Positions 1 through 8,819 are shown, counted from the first letter of the stretch. The stretch: 64,000 nucleotides of DNA from JAVHYG01 sp040390025 (GCA_040390025.1 JAZJZD010000004.1:124001-188000); one strand, 5' to 3'. Translations and numbers: made by a program. Notes: generated by a model not told the origin, from the sequence alone.

Positions 1-412
1 AATCTCCTACATTCCAAGCACTAACAATCAAACGACGCGAATCTGGATTTGCTTTTATCTGTTCGATGAGTTGGCTAATCTGATCAACTACTTGATTGTC
101 CGCGACTGGCCAAGAACGCCACTGTTTACCATAAACTGGACCTAAATTTCCTGAGCTATCTGCCCATTCGTTCCATATCGTCACACCATGTTCATTCAAA
201 TAACGAACATTAGTATCACCTCGTAAAAACCAAAGTAGTTCATAAATGATACTTTTTAGATGCAATTTTTTAGTCGTCACTAAAGGAAAGCCTTGGGTTA
301 AATCAAAGCGCATCTGATAAGCAAAGCTACTAACCGTGCCTGTTCCCGTCCTATCCTCTTTAGCAATACCGGACTGGAGGATATGTGTTAAAAAATCAAG
401 ATAGGTTTTCAT
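1..412 (-). CDS. thyA: Thymidylate synthase, N-terminal part (cut by window edge)
   Basis: This frame encodes the first 137 residues of thymidylate synthase, which methylates dUMP to dTMP with methylenetetrahydrofolate in the cytoplasm. The protein starts MKTYLDFLTHILQSG and contains the folate/dUMP-site segment KEDRTGTGT near residue 20. It then carries TTKKLHLKSIIYELLWFLRG and the NEWADSSGNLGPVYGKQWR block typical of ThyA. The catalytic cysteine lies beyond the window edge and cannot be checked. The ATG at 412 is the natural start of the family. The gene is divergent from ugd, with only 54 bp between them, so both promoters must share this short spacer. Confidence 0.93.
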   Translation of the reverse strand, partial: MKTYLDFLTHILQSGIAKEDRTGTGTVSSFAYQMRFDLTQGFPLVTTKKLHLKSIIYELLWFLRGDTNVRYLNEHGVTIWNEWADSSGNLGPVYGKQWRSWPVADNQVVDQISQLIEQIKANPDSRRLIVSAWNVGD

Positions 413-466
413 AAGGTCATTTTATAGGTTACTATCATACCATTTCTAGTACTTTTTAAATTTTTT

Positions 467-1813
467 ATGCGAATTAATCTCTTTGGGGCAGGCTATGTCG
501 GCTTAGTCACCGCCGCTTGCCTCGCGGAACACGGCAATCAGGTTCTCTGTGTTGATATTGATGAGGAAAAAGTCAAACGTTTAAAGCAAGGTGAATGTCC
601 TATTCATGAACCTGATCTCCCTGCTTTATTACAAAAGAATCTAGCCGATGGTCGCCTTAATTTTAGTCACGACCTTGAGGAAGGTGTTCACCATGGATTT
701 TATCAATTTATCACGGTAGGAACACCCCAAGATGAAGATGGCTCAGCTGACTTAAGCCATGTCTTAGATGTCGCCCGTCTCATCGGCAATACATTGCACG
801 AATCTCGGCTTATTATTAATAAATCCACAGTTCCTGTCGGCACAGCAGATAAGGTAAGAAAGAATATTCAAGAACAACTCACAAAACGAGATCGTGCTAT
901 CCCATTCGATGTCGCCTCTAATCCTGAGTTTTTACGCGAAGGTGCGGCCGTCAGCGACTTCATGCGTTCGGATCGCATTATCATAGGAACAGATAACAGC
1001 AACGCAGAAAATCATTTACGTCAACTGTATAGGCCATTTAACCGGAATAACGATCGGTTGATCGCCATGGATGTGCGTTCTGCTGAACTTACTAAATATG
1101 CCGCGAATAGTTTTTTAGCCACCAAAATTAGCTTTATCAATGAGATAAGCCAATTAGCGGAACGTTTAAACGCAGATATTGAGCAGATACGAATCGGTAT
1201 TGGCTCTGACCCACGTATTGGCTATCACTTTATTAATCCTGGATGTGGTTATGGCGGATCGTGTTTTCCTAAAGATGTACTCGCCTTAGAAGCCACCGCT
1301 AAAACAGTCAATTATACGCCTCAGCTCATAAATGCGGTACATAAAGTCAATGATAGGCAAAAGCGGGTTTTATTTGAAAAAATTTCTCATTATTTTAATA
1401 ATAATTTACAAGGAAAAGTCATCGCTTTATGGGGACTTTCGTTTAAGCCAAATACGGATGATATGCGCGAAGCTCCTAGTCGTGTACTAATAGATGCTGC
1501 ACTAAAAGCAGGTATGTCGATTCAAGCTTATGATCCCGTTGCCATGCCTGAAGCACAACGCCTCTATAAAGCTAACGCAAACTTTAGTTGTTGTGAAAGT
1601 CCGGCAGCCGCTTTAGTGAATGCTGATATATTGGCCATTGTTACCGAATGGAATCAATTTTTTAATCCAGATTTCGAAGTCATCAAACAGCGACTAAAAG
1701 AACCTGCTATTTTTGACGGTAGAAATCTCTATGATCCCCATTACTTAAAACAATTGGGCTTTAAATATTATGGTATCGGCCGTGGAGAAACATTTACACA
1801 TGAAAAAAATTAG
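467..1813 (+). CDS. ugd: UDP-glucose 6-dehydrogenase
   Basis: This enzyme oxidises UDP-glucose twice with NAD to give UDP-glucuronate, a precursor of capsule, LPS or lipid A sugars. The 448-residue length is normal. The N-terminal Rossmann motif GAGYVG lies at residues 7-12. A central helical domain contains NPEFLREGAA. The catalytic thiol motif GCGYGGSCFPKD has Cys266. A C-terminal UDP-binding domain has the SFKPNTDDMREAPS block. The stop codon overlaps the start of galU by 14 bp, so the two genes are very likely co-transcribed and translationally coupled, linking UDP-glucose synthesis to its oxidation. Confidence 0.95.
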   Translation: MRINLFGAGYVGLVTAACLAEHGNQVLCVDIDEEKVKRLKQGECPIHEPDLPALLQKNLADGRLNFSHDLEEGVHHGFYQFITVGTPQDEDGSADLSHVLDVARLIGNTLHESRLIINKSTVPVGTADKVRKNIQEQLTKRDRAIPFDVASNPEFLREGAAVSDFMRSDRIIIGTDNSNAENHLRQLYRPFNRNNDRLIAMDVRSAELTKYAANSFLATKISFINEISQLAERLNADIEQIRIGIGSDPRIGYHFINPGCGYGGSCFPKDVLALEATAKTVNYTPQLINAVHKVNDRQKRVLFEKISHYFNNNLQGKVIALWGLSFKPNTDDMREAPSRVLIDAALKAGMSIQAYDPVAMPEAQRLYKANANFSCCESPAAALVNADILAIVTEWNQFFNPDFEVIKQRLKEPAIFDGRNLYDPHYLKQLGFKYYGIGRGETFTHEKN

Positions 1814-2681
1814 TAAAGCGATTTTTCCTGTCGCAGGATTAGGTACTCGTTTTTTACCCGCCACTAAAGCAAGCCCAAAAGAAATGCTGCCTATCGTCGA
1901 CAAGCCCTTAATTCAATATGCCGTAGAAGAAGCTATTGCGGCAGGAATTACTGAATTAATTTTTATAACCAGTAGTAGTAAACGCGCTATTGAAGATCAC
2001 TTTGATTCTAACTATGAATTAGAAGCCAAATTGGCTAAAGCTGATAAAAATGATTTATTACAGATCGTAAAAAATATATTGCCTAAAGGGGTTAGCTGTA
2101 TCTACCTGCGGCAACCCGATACGCTGGGCCTTGGCCATGCTGTTTTGTGTGCACAACCACTTATCAATGATGAAGCATTTGCTATTTTACTGGCGGATGA
2201 TCTCATTGACTCCTCTGTTCCTTGCTTAAAACAGATGCTAGCCGTTTATCAAAAAAAACAAAATTCTGTCATCGCGGTACAAGCAATTAACCAACAAGCC
2301 AGTGATCAATATGGAATTATTGGGTATAAAACAAAAAAAGAGAAACTCAGCCAAATCGATAGTATTATAGAAAAACCAAGTGTTGAAGAAGCTCCTTCTA
2401 ATTTAGCCGTAGTGGGTCGTTATATTTTGACGTCATCTATCTTTCCTTATCTTGCTAAAACGGAGCCGGGTAAAGGTGGAGAAATTCAACTTACTGATGC
2501 CATTTCACGTTTATTAGTCAGTGAAACTATGTATGGCTGGGAATTTGAAGGAACACGCTATGATTGCGGAAGCAAATTAGGCTATCTACAAGCTACCATC
2601 GCTTATGCACTAAAACACCCAGAAACTGAAAAAGCGTTTAGACGTTATCTCGAAAACTTTAAGCCCAATAGCCTTGCTTAA
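1800..2681 (+). CDS. galU: UTP-glucose-1-phosphate uridylyltransferase
   Basis: GalU makes UDP-glucose from UTP and glucose-1-phosphate, the substrate of the upstream ugd product. The nucleotidyltransferase signature GLGTRFLPATKASPKEM lies near the N-terminus, and the substrate-site motifs QPDTLGLGHAVL and EKPS are present, followed by PGKGGEIQLTDAI. I chose the ATG at 1800, giving 293 residues, because a GGAGAA ribosome binding site lies about 11 nt upstream and the family begins MKKI-KAIFPVAG. An in-frame ATG at 1770 would add ten residues unlike the family. The gene overlaps the end of ugd, forming a two-gene operon. Confidence 0.94.
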   Translation: MKKISKAIFPVAGLGTRFLPATKASPKEMLPIVDKPLIQYAVEEAIAAGITELIFITSSSKRAIEDHFDSNYELEAKLAKADKNDLLQIVKNILPKGVSCIYLRQPDTLGLGHAVLCAQPLINDEAFAILLADDLIDSSVPCLKQMLAVYQKKQNSVIAVQAINQQASDQYGIIGYKTKKEKLSQIDSIIEKPSVEEAPSNLAVVGRYILTSSIFPYLAKTEPGKGGEIQLTDAISRLLVSETMYGWEFEGTRYDCGSKLGYLQATIAYALKHPETEKAFRRYLENFKPNSLA

Positions 2682-2709
2682 ATACGCCAAAAACCAACCT
2701 TTTCTAAAA

Positions 2710-2818
2710 GAGGGTTTTGGATGTAGCGCGGCGCCAACTTTTCGAGGAACAGAGTTTACACTTGTAAATGAGTACCGCAGACAAAGTCAGTAACAAAGCA
2801 ATACGCAAAAAGTCGACT
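2710..2818 (-). repeat. Dispersed repeat family 1, copy A
   Basis: Read on the minus strand, this segment aligns almost end to end with 10979-11085. Shared blocks include TTCCTCGAAAAGT, GGCGCCGC, a CTTTRTCTRCGGTA block and TTTACA. The two copies differ by scattered substitutions and small indels, so they are diverged copies of one mobile or structural repeat of roughly 110 bp. No transposase or target-site duplication was seen. It lies downstream of galU and convergent to mltD. Confidence 0.75.
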
Positions 2819-2942
2819 TTTATACTCACAGCAATGGGGTTTTCAGGCACCGCGAAAATGAAGCAACCGGAGTGTATACATAATACATGAGGATTGCGAA
2901 TTGAGCGGAAACGCCGCCGAAAATCCAAGTGAGAAGAGTATA

Positions 2943-2983
2943 GAAACAAAAAAACGAGAGAAGTGGCAAGCCACTACTCTCGT
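2943..2983 (-). terminator. Rho-independent terminator of mltD
   Basis: The hairpin at 2954-2983 pairs ACGAGAG with CTCTCGT and GTGGC with GCCAC around a short loop. On the minus strand it is followed by a run of mostly T (2943-2953). It lies just after the mltD stop codon at 3006. Confidence 0.85.
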
Positions 2984-3005
2984 TCTATATCCTTTATGAA
3001 AATCA

Positions 3006-4076
3006 TTAGCTTTTCATCTGTTTAGGGCTTTGCTTTAAAGCAAGCTCTTTACCAGAAGTTAACATAGCCAACTGTTTCTTATATAAGGCAACCCTATCAA
3101 TCGGTAAGGCAAACTGCCCTTGGGTTAAGTTAGCCGAGCTATTCTTAACGCCCGGGTTAAGCTGCTTAAGCTCTGATAAGTTCATACCTGCCAACTTAGC
3201 GGCATGCGTTAAACTTATCCCGGTTCTGCCTACATCTACTAATTCAAGGTAGGGCTTAGCACTGATAGGAGGTAAAGTAACTCCATATTTAGCCGGATTT
3301 TTAACAATCGCAGCCAGCGCTAATAAACGCGGTATATAAGAACGTGTTTCAAAAGCCAACGGCAGCGCCCAGAAATGGGTATTTTTATCATGCTGCGTAT
3401 TATGACGTATCGCATTTTGAACGTTACCCTCACCGGTATCATAAGCTGCAATAGCTAATAACCAGTCTCCACCAAAGAAGCTCTTTAGATAGGTTAAATA
3501 ATCTAAAGCCGCATTGGTTGAGCTATATAGGTCGCGACGACCGTCAAAGCCTTTATCCTGATGGACACCATGGGCACGCGCTGTACTAGACATAAGCTGC
3601 CACATACCAGCCGCACCTGAAGAGGCGTTGGTAGCCGATGGGTTATAACCACTTTCAATAATGGGTAATAACACCAATTCGGTAGGCAAGTTACGCTTGG
3701 TAACCTGCGTATAAACATAGCCCATATAAGGAGCAGCTCGACTCACCGCATCATTCAGGTAAGCCGGGTTCTTAGCAAACCAGCGAATCTGCTCTTGAAC
3801 GGCAGGCTTATTTTCTTCACTTGCCGTTAACTGTAAATGGGCTCGAATAGGACCCCACAATGTTCCTTTATCTACTGCACTATAGAGAGCCTTCGCGCTA
3901 TGAGGCGCTAAACTACTCCCTGTCGAAACAGTTTGAGCGGCTTTATCAGGACCGTTTTCGTCCTTTGTCGCTGTCCCACCTAAAGGGGGAAACTGGACAC
4001 AAGCCGTTATACCTACTGCTAAAACAAGCAATAAGGTTAATAATAATGTATAAATTTTGAGCGTTTTATAAGTCAT
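3006..4076 (-). CDS. mltD: Membrane-bound lytic murein transglycosylase D-like lipoprotein
   Basis: This is a predicted outer-membrane lipoprotein that cleaves peptidoglycan to 1,6-anhydromuropeptides. The N-terminus is a lipoprotein signal with a lipobox-like GITAC ending near residue 26. The SLT/GEWL domain covers about residues 105-260, with the catalytic motif IIESGYNPSA (Glu141) followed by SGAAGMWQLMSSTA and the AAYDTGEGNVQNAI block. At 356 residues it is shorter than E. coli MltD (about 450). The C-terminus has one weak LysM-like stretch (TGISLTHAAKLAGMNLSELK) instead of clear tandem LysM repeats. It stands alone and ends at a strong terminator. AmpG, encoded at 37275-38519, would import its products. 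Confidence 0.85.
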   Translation of the reverse strand: MTYKTLKIYTLLLTLLLVLAVGITACVQFPPLGGTATKDENGPDKAAQTVSTGSSLAPHSAKALYSAVDKGTLWGPIRAHLQLTASEENKPAVQEQIRWFAKNPAYLNDAVSRAAPYMGYVYTQVTKRNLPTELVLLPIIESGYNPSATNASSGAAGMWQLMSSTARAHGVHQDKGFDGRRDLYSSTNAALDYLTYLKSFFGGDWLLAIAAYDTGEGNVQNAIRHNTQHDKNTHFWALPLAFETRSYIPRLLALAAIVKNPAKYGVTLPPISAKPYLELVDVGRTGISLTHAAKLAGMNLSELKQLNPGVKNSSANLTQGQFALPIDRVALYKKQLAMLTSGKELALKQSPKQMKS

Positions 4077-4386
4077 ATTAGGATGTTACGGGGCCTACCT
4101 ACATAGGTCAAGCTAATAGGCTTACATTAAAGAAGAAAACGGATTAAATGTAGGTTAAAAGCTTACATATTTCGATGTGTTTATCGCTGCCATAAAAGGG
4201 TAAAAAGCGGTGATTTCTTCATTAGATCTTTGTAAAACATGTAGTTTACGGTATTGCTTGTAAAGGACAAATCAACCCGAAAGCACACTTAATCGAAAGA
4301 TGGCTTTTCGCATAAGTCTGGCTTATGCGATAATAAGACGTTTGACTCTAAAATGACAGTTTCTGGTCTACTTTTGGATAACGCTT
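4077..4386. promoter_or_regulatory. Divergent intergenic region with dyad
   Basis: This 310-bp spacer separates divergent mltD and the yafS-like gene, so it must hold both promoters. The clearest structure is a perfect 9-bp inverted repeat, TCGCATAAG at 4308-4316 and CTTATGCGA at 4322-4330, with loop TCTGG. It is about 57 bp before the downstream start codon. No U-run follows on either strand, so an operator or an attenuating hairpin is more likely than a terminator. I see no small gene here. Confidence 0.45.
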
Positions 4387-5091
4387 TTGAACCACAATGA
4401 TGCACTCAAACTAGAGGATAGGCGCTTAAGTGCCTTACTGCCCAATTATGCCGGTCGGCATCTACTACAGCTCAGTAACTATGATTTATCTAGCCTAAAG
4501 ACAAGCCCTATACTACATAAAATACGAGTTAGTCAGCTTTCCGCATCGCTTCCTCCTAGTTATTCTTTCTTACAAGGTGCTTATAGTAAGTTACCCTTTG
4601 CTAGTGAAAGTATCAATCTCGTTCTTTTACCACATACCCTGGAACTTGATAAAAATGCGAAACTCATCATAAACGAGGCTTGGCGGGTATTGATTCCCAA
4701 TGGCCATTTAATTATCCTCGGCGTCAATCCTATAAGCCTATGGGGCCTCTATCATCTTTTTTCCTGGAAACCCCCACCCTGGAATGGCTATTTATATACG
4801 ATTCAAACCATTTGTAGGTGGATTCACCACTTAGGCGGCGAAATCACTCATACAGAAAGCTTCTTATTTCGCCCTCCCTTAACTAGTACGCCTGGAAAGT
4901 GGATGTTTGATAAATTGAACTGGTTAGAGAAAATATTGCCTTGGCTATTCCCTTACCTAGGAGGTATTTACTTAATTATCGCTCAAAAACAAGTAAGGCG
5001 ACTTAATCACCTGGGACTGGTCTGGCAATTTCCTCCTGTATTAAGCAATAAAGCATTGGCTCCAAATGCCAGAGGAGCCCACCGTGTCTAA
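4387..5091 (+). CDS. yafS: SAM-dependent methyltransferase-like protein, YafS family
   Basis: This 234-residue protein matches the YafS-type class I methyltransferase fold. The glycine-rich motif I is degraded (LLQLSNYDLS near residue 26). Motif II/IV-like LPFASESINLVLLPHTLEL and NEAWRVLIPNGHLIILGVNPIS are clear. The long C-terminal part ends LIIAQKQ. In E. coli the same gene lies next to rnhA, as here, where it overlaps rnhA by a few bases. The substrate is unknown. The start is uncertain: TTG at 4387 is the first usable codon after an in-frame stop at 4354, with a weak GGATAA about 9 nt upstream. The lack of a canonical GxGxG motif raises doubt about catalysis. Confidence 0.75.
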   Translation: MNHNDALKLEDRRLSALLPNYAGRHLLQLSNYDLSSLKTSPILHKIRVSQLSASLPPSYSFLQGAYSKLPFASESINLVLLPHTLELDKNAKLIINEAWRVLIPNGHLIILGVNPISLWGLYHLFSWKPPPWNGYLYTIQTICRWIHHLGGEITHTESFLFRPPLTSTPGKWMFDKLNWLEKILPWLFPYLGGIYLIIAQKQVRRLNHLGLVWQFPPVLSNKALAPNARGAHRV

Positions 5092-5527
5092 ACCTATTGT
5101 TGAAATATTTACCGATGGCGCATGCCGCGGAAATCCAGGACCCGGTAGCTGGGCGGTACTGCTACGCTATCAAGGTAAAGAAAAAATGCTATCCGGAACT
5201 GAGCTCAATACTACCAATAACCGTATGGAACTCATGGGGGCAATTCAAGCCTTAATGGCATTAAAAAAGTCTTGCCAAGTTACGCTAAGTACAGACTCCC
5301 AGTATGTAAAGAAAGGGATTACTGAATGGCTACCGCAATGGAAAAAACGCGCTTGGCGGACAGCTAATAAAACGCCTGTCAAAAATTGTGATCTTTGGAA
5401 ACAATTAGCCGAACAAGCAGAAAAACATCAAGTTCAATGGGAGTGGGTTAAAGGACATAGTGGTCATCCCGAAAATGATAGGGTCGACTCTCTTGCTAAC
5501 GAAGCTTTAGATAAACTGCTAGGCTAG
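5084..5527 (+). CDS. rnhA: Ribonuclease HI
   Basis: RNase HI cuts the RNA strand of RNA-DNA hybrids, removing primers and R-loops. The four catalytic acids are visible: Asp in EIFTDGACRGNPGPG, Glu in TTNNRMEL, Asp in STDSQYV and Asp in ENDRVDSLANEA. The basic handle region WLPQWKKRAWRTA is also present, so this is the E. coli-type enzyme. I chose GTG at 5084 (147 residues) because GAGGAG at 5072-5077 is ideally spaced for it. The in-frame ATG at 5066 would add six residues and has no ribosome binding site. It overlaps the end of the yafS-like gene, implying coupling. Confidence 0.93.
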   Translation: MSKPIVEIFTDGACRGNPGPGSWAVLLRYQGKEKMLSGTELNTTNNRMELMGAIQALMALKKSCQVTLSTDSQYVKKGITEWLPQWKKRAWRTANKTPVKNCDLWKQLAEQAEKHQVQWEWVKGHSGHPENDRVDSLANEALDKLLG

Positions 5528-5528
5528 A

Positions 5529-6389
5529 CTAAATTATATCCTCTAATGTCGTATCAGGATAACTAAAAAAATCTCCAGCCCTAACTTTTATTAATTTATT
5601 ATTTTTTTGAAAATACAGTTTATCGCCTGCTCGTTTTCGTACTATTCCTTTCTTTTCAGGTTCACCGCTTAAAATAGCCTTTACAAGCTCATCTTTGCCT
5701 ATATTTCTCTTTTGTAAACTATCCGCATTTTTATCAAAATAACTCATTGCCCGACCTACGGCCGCTTTTGCTAAAGCATTTATAGCGACATCCAGTCCTC
5801 CAGAACGGTATCCTTCAAGCGCATCTATTCTTTTTTCAAATTTTAAAAAAATAGCATCACCCACTTCCAGCAATGTATTTTTAAATTGTTCAGAATCATT
5901 GCGCAAAGAATAAGTAACACCACTTATCCTTTTGGCTCGTTGCTGCGATTTTTTAAGCATACGATACTCATGGAAATAGAGCGCTTTTGAAAAAATTATT
6001 GAAAAAAACATTATGCCAATCGCTGCAAATAATTGATATAAAAGCTTAGACAATAATTTTCCTTCTAATTGAAAAAAAAACCCTATTATCGTCCCTGCTA
6101 GGCCTGCTAGTATCGTATATATTAGCGAAAGACTTTTACTAGGATTTTCTTTTCTTTGTTTTGCTTCGCTCACACAACTTTCTATTTGCAATTTAAATCT
6201 TTCAATAAAAGCTCTTTTAAAATATTCACATTTATCAGGAGAATACGAGTTAGGAAGATTACAAGAAAAAGTTGGTAAGGCACCATAATTTGCTTGATCA
6301 GTTTGCAGTAAGTCTGTGGTTTCGCTACTATAAACACTATTAACGGGGTAACTTCTTTCAATCCTTTTTTTTCCTACAAACACAGGCAT
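5529..6389 (-). CDS. Unknown two-helix membrane protein
   Basis: I do not recognise this 286-residue protein. It has a polar N-terminal region of about 85 residues with several cysteines. Two adjacent hydrophobic helices follow (about 87-106 and 116-138), then a charged, mostly helical region (140-240) rich in Lys and Arg. A short C-terminal tail contains two similar GDxxxF-type turns and ends TTLEDII. There is no signal peptide. Such a hairpin-membrane layout with cytosolic flanks is found in inner-membrane scaffolds and in some secreted effectors of Legionellales, but nothing decides between these. A weak AGGG ribosome site precedes the ATG. It is convergent with rnhA, their ends 1 bp apart. 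Confidence 0.6.
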   Translation of the reverse strand: MPVFVGKKRIERSYPVNSVYSSETTDLLQTDQANYGALPTFSCNLPNSYSPDKCEYFKRAFIERFKLQIESCVSEAKQRKENPSKSLSLIYTILAGLAGTIIGFFFQLEGKLLSKLLYQLFAAIGIMFFSIIFSKALYFHEYRMLKKSQQRAKRISGVTYSLRNDSEQFKNTLLEVGDAIFLKFEKRIDALEGYRSGGLDVAINALAKAAVGRAMSYFDKNADSLQKRNIGKDELVKAILSGEPEKKGIVRKRAGDKLYFQKNNKLIKVRAGDFFSYPDTTLEDII

Positions 6390-6552
6390 TGTCTTACCCT
6401 AATAGAGTTCGCATCTTAAAAAAAACCAAACTAGCCTAAGTGAATATCAATTAGACTTTTCCTTAGTGTAAGCAATTTTAATAAGCATAGACAAATCGAA
6501 ATATAGAAAATATATCAGGGGGGAAGTTAAAAAAATAGCTTTTTAAACAATG

Positions 6553-7482
6553 CTAATTAGCAGCTAACAGAACTCGTCGATAAGCCAAAGGTGCTTTGAC
6601 TTCATCTGCAAATTCAACATATTCCCAGGCAGTTGCAGTCGCTAATAAACGACGAATCAATAAATTATTGAGTGCATGTCCTGATTTATAACCGCTAAAA
6701 GCACCGATGAGACTGTGGCCAAGTAAATATAAATCACCTACAGCATCAAGAATTTTGTGTCGTACAAACTCATCCTCATAACGCAGACCATCTTCATTCA
6801 ATACACGATATTCATCTACGACAACCGCATTATCAAGGCTACCACCTAACGCCAAACGAACTTCACGTAGCTTTTCATAATCTGCCATAAAACCAAAGGT
6901 ACGGGCTCGACTCACTTCTTTTATGTAGGAGGTTTTCGAAAAATCGATACTCGCCTTTTGACTACGATTTTGAAAAAGAGGGTGATCAAACTCTATTTCA
7001 AAGGAAACTTTGAAACCATCAAAGGGTTCAAAGGAGGCCCATTTATCACCGTCTGTTACTTTAATAGGTTTTTTAATTCGAATAAAACGCTTTGCTGCGC
7101 TTTGCTCTTCAATTCCAGCTGACTGAATAAGAAAAATGAAAGGTCCTGCACTACCATCCATAATCGGAATTTCCGACGCTGTAATGTCAACGTAAGCATT
7201 ATCAATACCTAAACCCGCCATTGCCGACATTAAATGTTCAATCGTTGCAACACGTACGCCATTCTTTAATAAAGTCGTTTGCAGCGTTGTCTCGCCGACA
7301 TGCTCAGCCCGTGCTTGAACTTCAACAATTGGGTTGAAGTCAATTCGACGGAAGATAATACCCGTATTAATAGGAGCTGGGCGTAACGTCAAAATAGCGG
7401 TCTCCCCACTATGCAAGGTGATTCCAGCCGCTTTAATGACATTCTTTAACGTACGTTGCTTTAATGCTTGTGTAATTTGCAT
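6553..7482 (-). CDS. lpxC: UDP-3-O-acyl-N-acetylglucosamine deacetylase
   Basis: LpxC catalyses the committed step of lipid A synthesis, a zinc-dependent deacetylation in the cytoplasm. The start resembles the family (QRTLKNVIKAAGITLHSG). The zinc and catalytic motifs are present: IEHLMSAMAGLGIDNAYVD with its His and the Glu of SEIPIMDGSAGPF, RHKILDAVGDLYLLG with His and Asp, and the C-terminal GYKSGHALNN His. The ATG at 7482 gives 309 residues, close to the usual 305. A GTG at 7509, two bases after the ftsZ stop, would add nine residues and could be translationally coupled, so the start is open. The gene closes an ftsQ-ftsA-ftsZ-lpxC cluster, the standard gammaproteobacterial order. Confidence 0.94.
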   Translation of the reverse strand: MQITQALKQRTLKNVIKAAGITLHSGETAILTLRPAPINTGIIFRRIDFNPIVEVQARAEHVGETTLQTTLLKNGVRVATIEHLMSAMAGLGIDNAYVDITASEIPIMDGSAGPFIFLIQSAGIEEQSAAKRFIRIKKPIKVTDGDKWASFEPFDGFKVSFEIEFDHPLFQNRSQKASIDFSKTSYIKEVSRARTFGFMADYEKLREVRLALGGSLDNAVVVDEYRVLNEDGLRYEDEFVRHKILDAVGDLYLLGHSLIGAFSGYKSGHALNNLLIRRLLATATAWEYVEFADEVKAPLAYRRVLLAAN

Positions 7483-7511
7483 TGTATTATGTTTTCTATG
7501 ACTGGACACCC

Positions 7512-8678
7512 TTAAGAAACCTCTTCTTGTCTACGTAAAAAAGCAGGAATATCTAGATATTCAATATCTGTGGCACTCGAATCAACAGGAGGTTTAGTCA
7601 AAGGTACACCTGTGCCTTGTTTACGCAGTACCGTTGGCCGTTCGAGTTGATGGTAATCCAAAGAACCATCGGCTGCTCTTGCAAGGCTTACTGTCCCTCC
7701 TTGCGCTGAATAAACAGTTCCCAAACCTGTTACCACGATTGTAACCCGTAATTCATCACTCATCTCCGGATCTATAACCGTCCCTACAACCACTGTCGCC
7801 CCTTCTGAAGTAAAGCCTTTTATTACTTCACCCACTTCTTCAAATTCACCAATTGATAAATCAGGCCCTGCTGTAATATTGACTAATACACCACGTGCCC
7901 CTGCCAAATCAATATCTTCAAGTAGTGGACTTGCAATAGCCGCTTCTGCGGCTAAACGTGCTCTATCCTCGCCAGAACCAATACCGGTTCCCATCATAGC
8001 CATACCCATTTCCGACATCACTGTACGAACGTCAGCAAAATCGACGTTGATTAAACCAGGACGCGTGATTAAGGCAGCGATTCCTTTAACGGCGCCAAAT
8101 AATACATCATTTACGGCCTTAAATGCATCTAAAAGGCTAACACTTTTACCTAAAACGTTCATTAGCTTATTATTGGGTATCGTAATTAATGAATCCACAT
8201 ACTGACTCAGATGCTTAATTCCTTCTTCCGCTAAGTGCAAACGCTTCTTTCCTTCAAATACAAAAGGCTTAGTTACAACAGCGACCGTTAAAATTCGCAG
8301 TTGCTTTGCAATCTCGGCAACAACAGGTGCTGCTCCTGTTCCCGTACCACCGCCCATACCTGCAGTAATAAACACCATGTCGGCCCCTTCTAGCGCCGCT
8401 CGAATACGTTCCCTATCCGCTTCGGCGGCTTGTCGACCTATATCTGGATTTGCACCAGCCCCTAATCCTTTTGTAATCTGTTGTCCAAGCTGTAATAAAC
8501 ATTTAGCCGATGAATTTTTTAAAGCTTGGGCATCTGTATTAGCACAGATGAATTCAACGCCATCAATATCTTGCGCTAACATATGTTCTAGGGCGTTTCC
8601 TCCTCCTCCCCCCACGCCAATAACTTTTATTACCGCATTTTGTAAAGGGGTATCAACTAAACCAAATAGGGAACTCAT
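7512..8678 (-). CDS. ftsZ: Cell division protein FtsZ
   Basis: FtsZ is the tubulin-like GTPase that forms the division ring. Residues 17-310 form the GTPase core, with GVGGGGGNALEHM, the tubulin signature GGGTGTGAAPVVAE near residue 108, and NVDFADVRTVM. A variable linker follows. The conserved C-terminal peptide EYLDIPAFLRRQEE, which binds FtsA and ZipA, is intact. The 388-residue length is typical. A strong GAGGAG lies about 9 nt before the ATG, and a 141-bp gap to ftsA leaves room for its own promoter. MinD and MinE, which would position it, are encoded at 34529-35628. Confidence 0.97.
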   Translation of the reverse strand: MSSLFGLVDTPLQNAVIKVIGVGGGGGNALEHMLAQDIDGVEFICANTDAQALKNSSAKCLLQLGQQITKGLGAGANPDIGRQAAEADRERIRAALEGADMVFITAGMGGGTGTGAAPVVAEIAKQLRILTVAVVTKPFVFEGKKRLHLAEEGIKHLSQYVDSLITIPNNKLMNVLGKSVSLLDAFKAVNDVLFGAVKGIAALITRPGLINVDFADVRTVMSEMGMAMMGTGIGSGEDRARLAAEAAIASPLLEDIDLAGARGVLVNITAGPDLSIGEFEEVGEVIKGFTSEGATVVVGTVIDPEMSDELRVTIVVTGLGTVYSAQGGTVSLARAADGSLDYHQLERPTVLRKQGTGVPLTKPPVDSSATDIEYLDIPAFLRRQEEVS

Positions 8679-8819
8679 GATTCTTCACTCCTCAGACCTT
8701 CAATATTATTTAGGACTATCGACACTTAACACGATGAGGGTCAGAAACCGTGTATTTTGCTATTGCGTTATTCACATCTACCGTTTATATCTCATCCCAA
8801 TGTCGATAAGCACGTTGGA

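Larger units (their letters stand above)
2682..3005. other. Intergenic region with dispersed repeat
   Basis: This 324-bp stretch holds no convincing gene. Its left part, 2710-2818, is a degenerate copy of a repeat also found at 10979-11085. The middle part (about 2820-2945) may be the rest of that element. The right end carries the mltD terminator. Minus-strand frames here are open only because of the repeat. Confidence 0.6.

Noticed and set aside
2704..2949. Minus-strand open frame of 81 codons
   Set aside because: It lies inside the dispersed repeat and downstream terminator, has no ribosome site and matches nothing; it is open because of the repeat.
6480..6552. A/T-run hairpin after lpxC as a terminator
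   Set aside because: The stem would be only A-T pairs (AAAAA/TTTTT), too weak to call.
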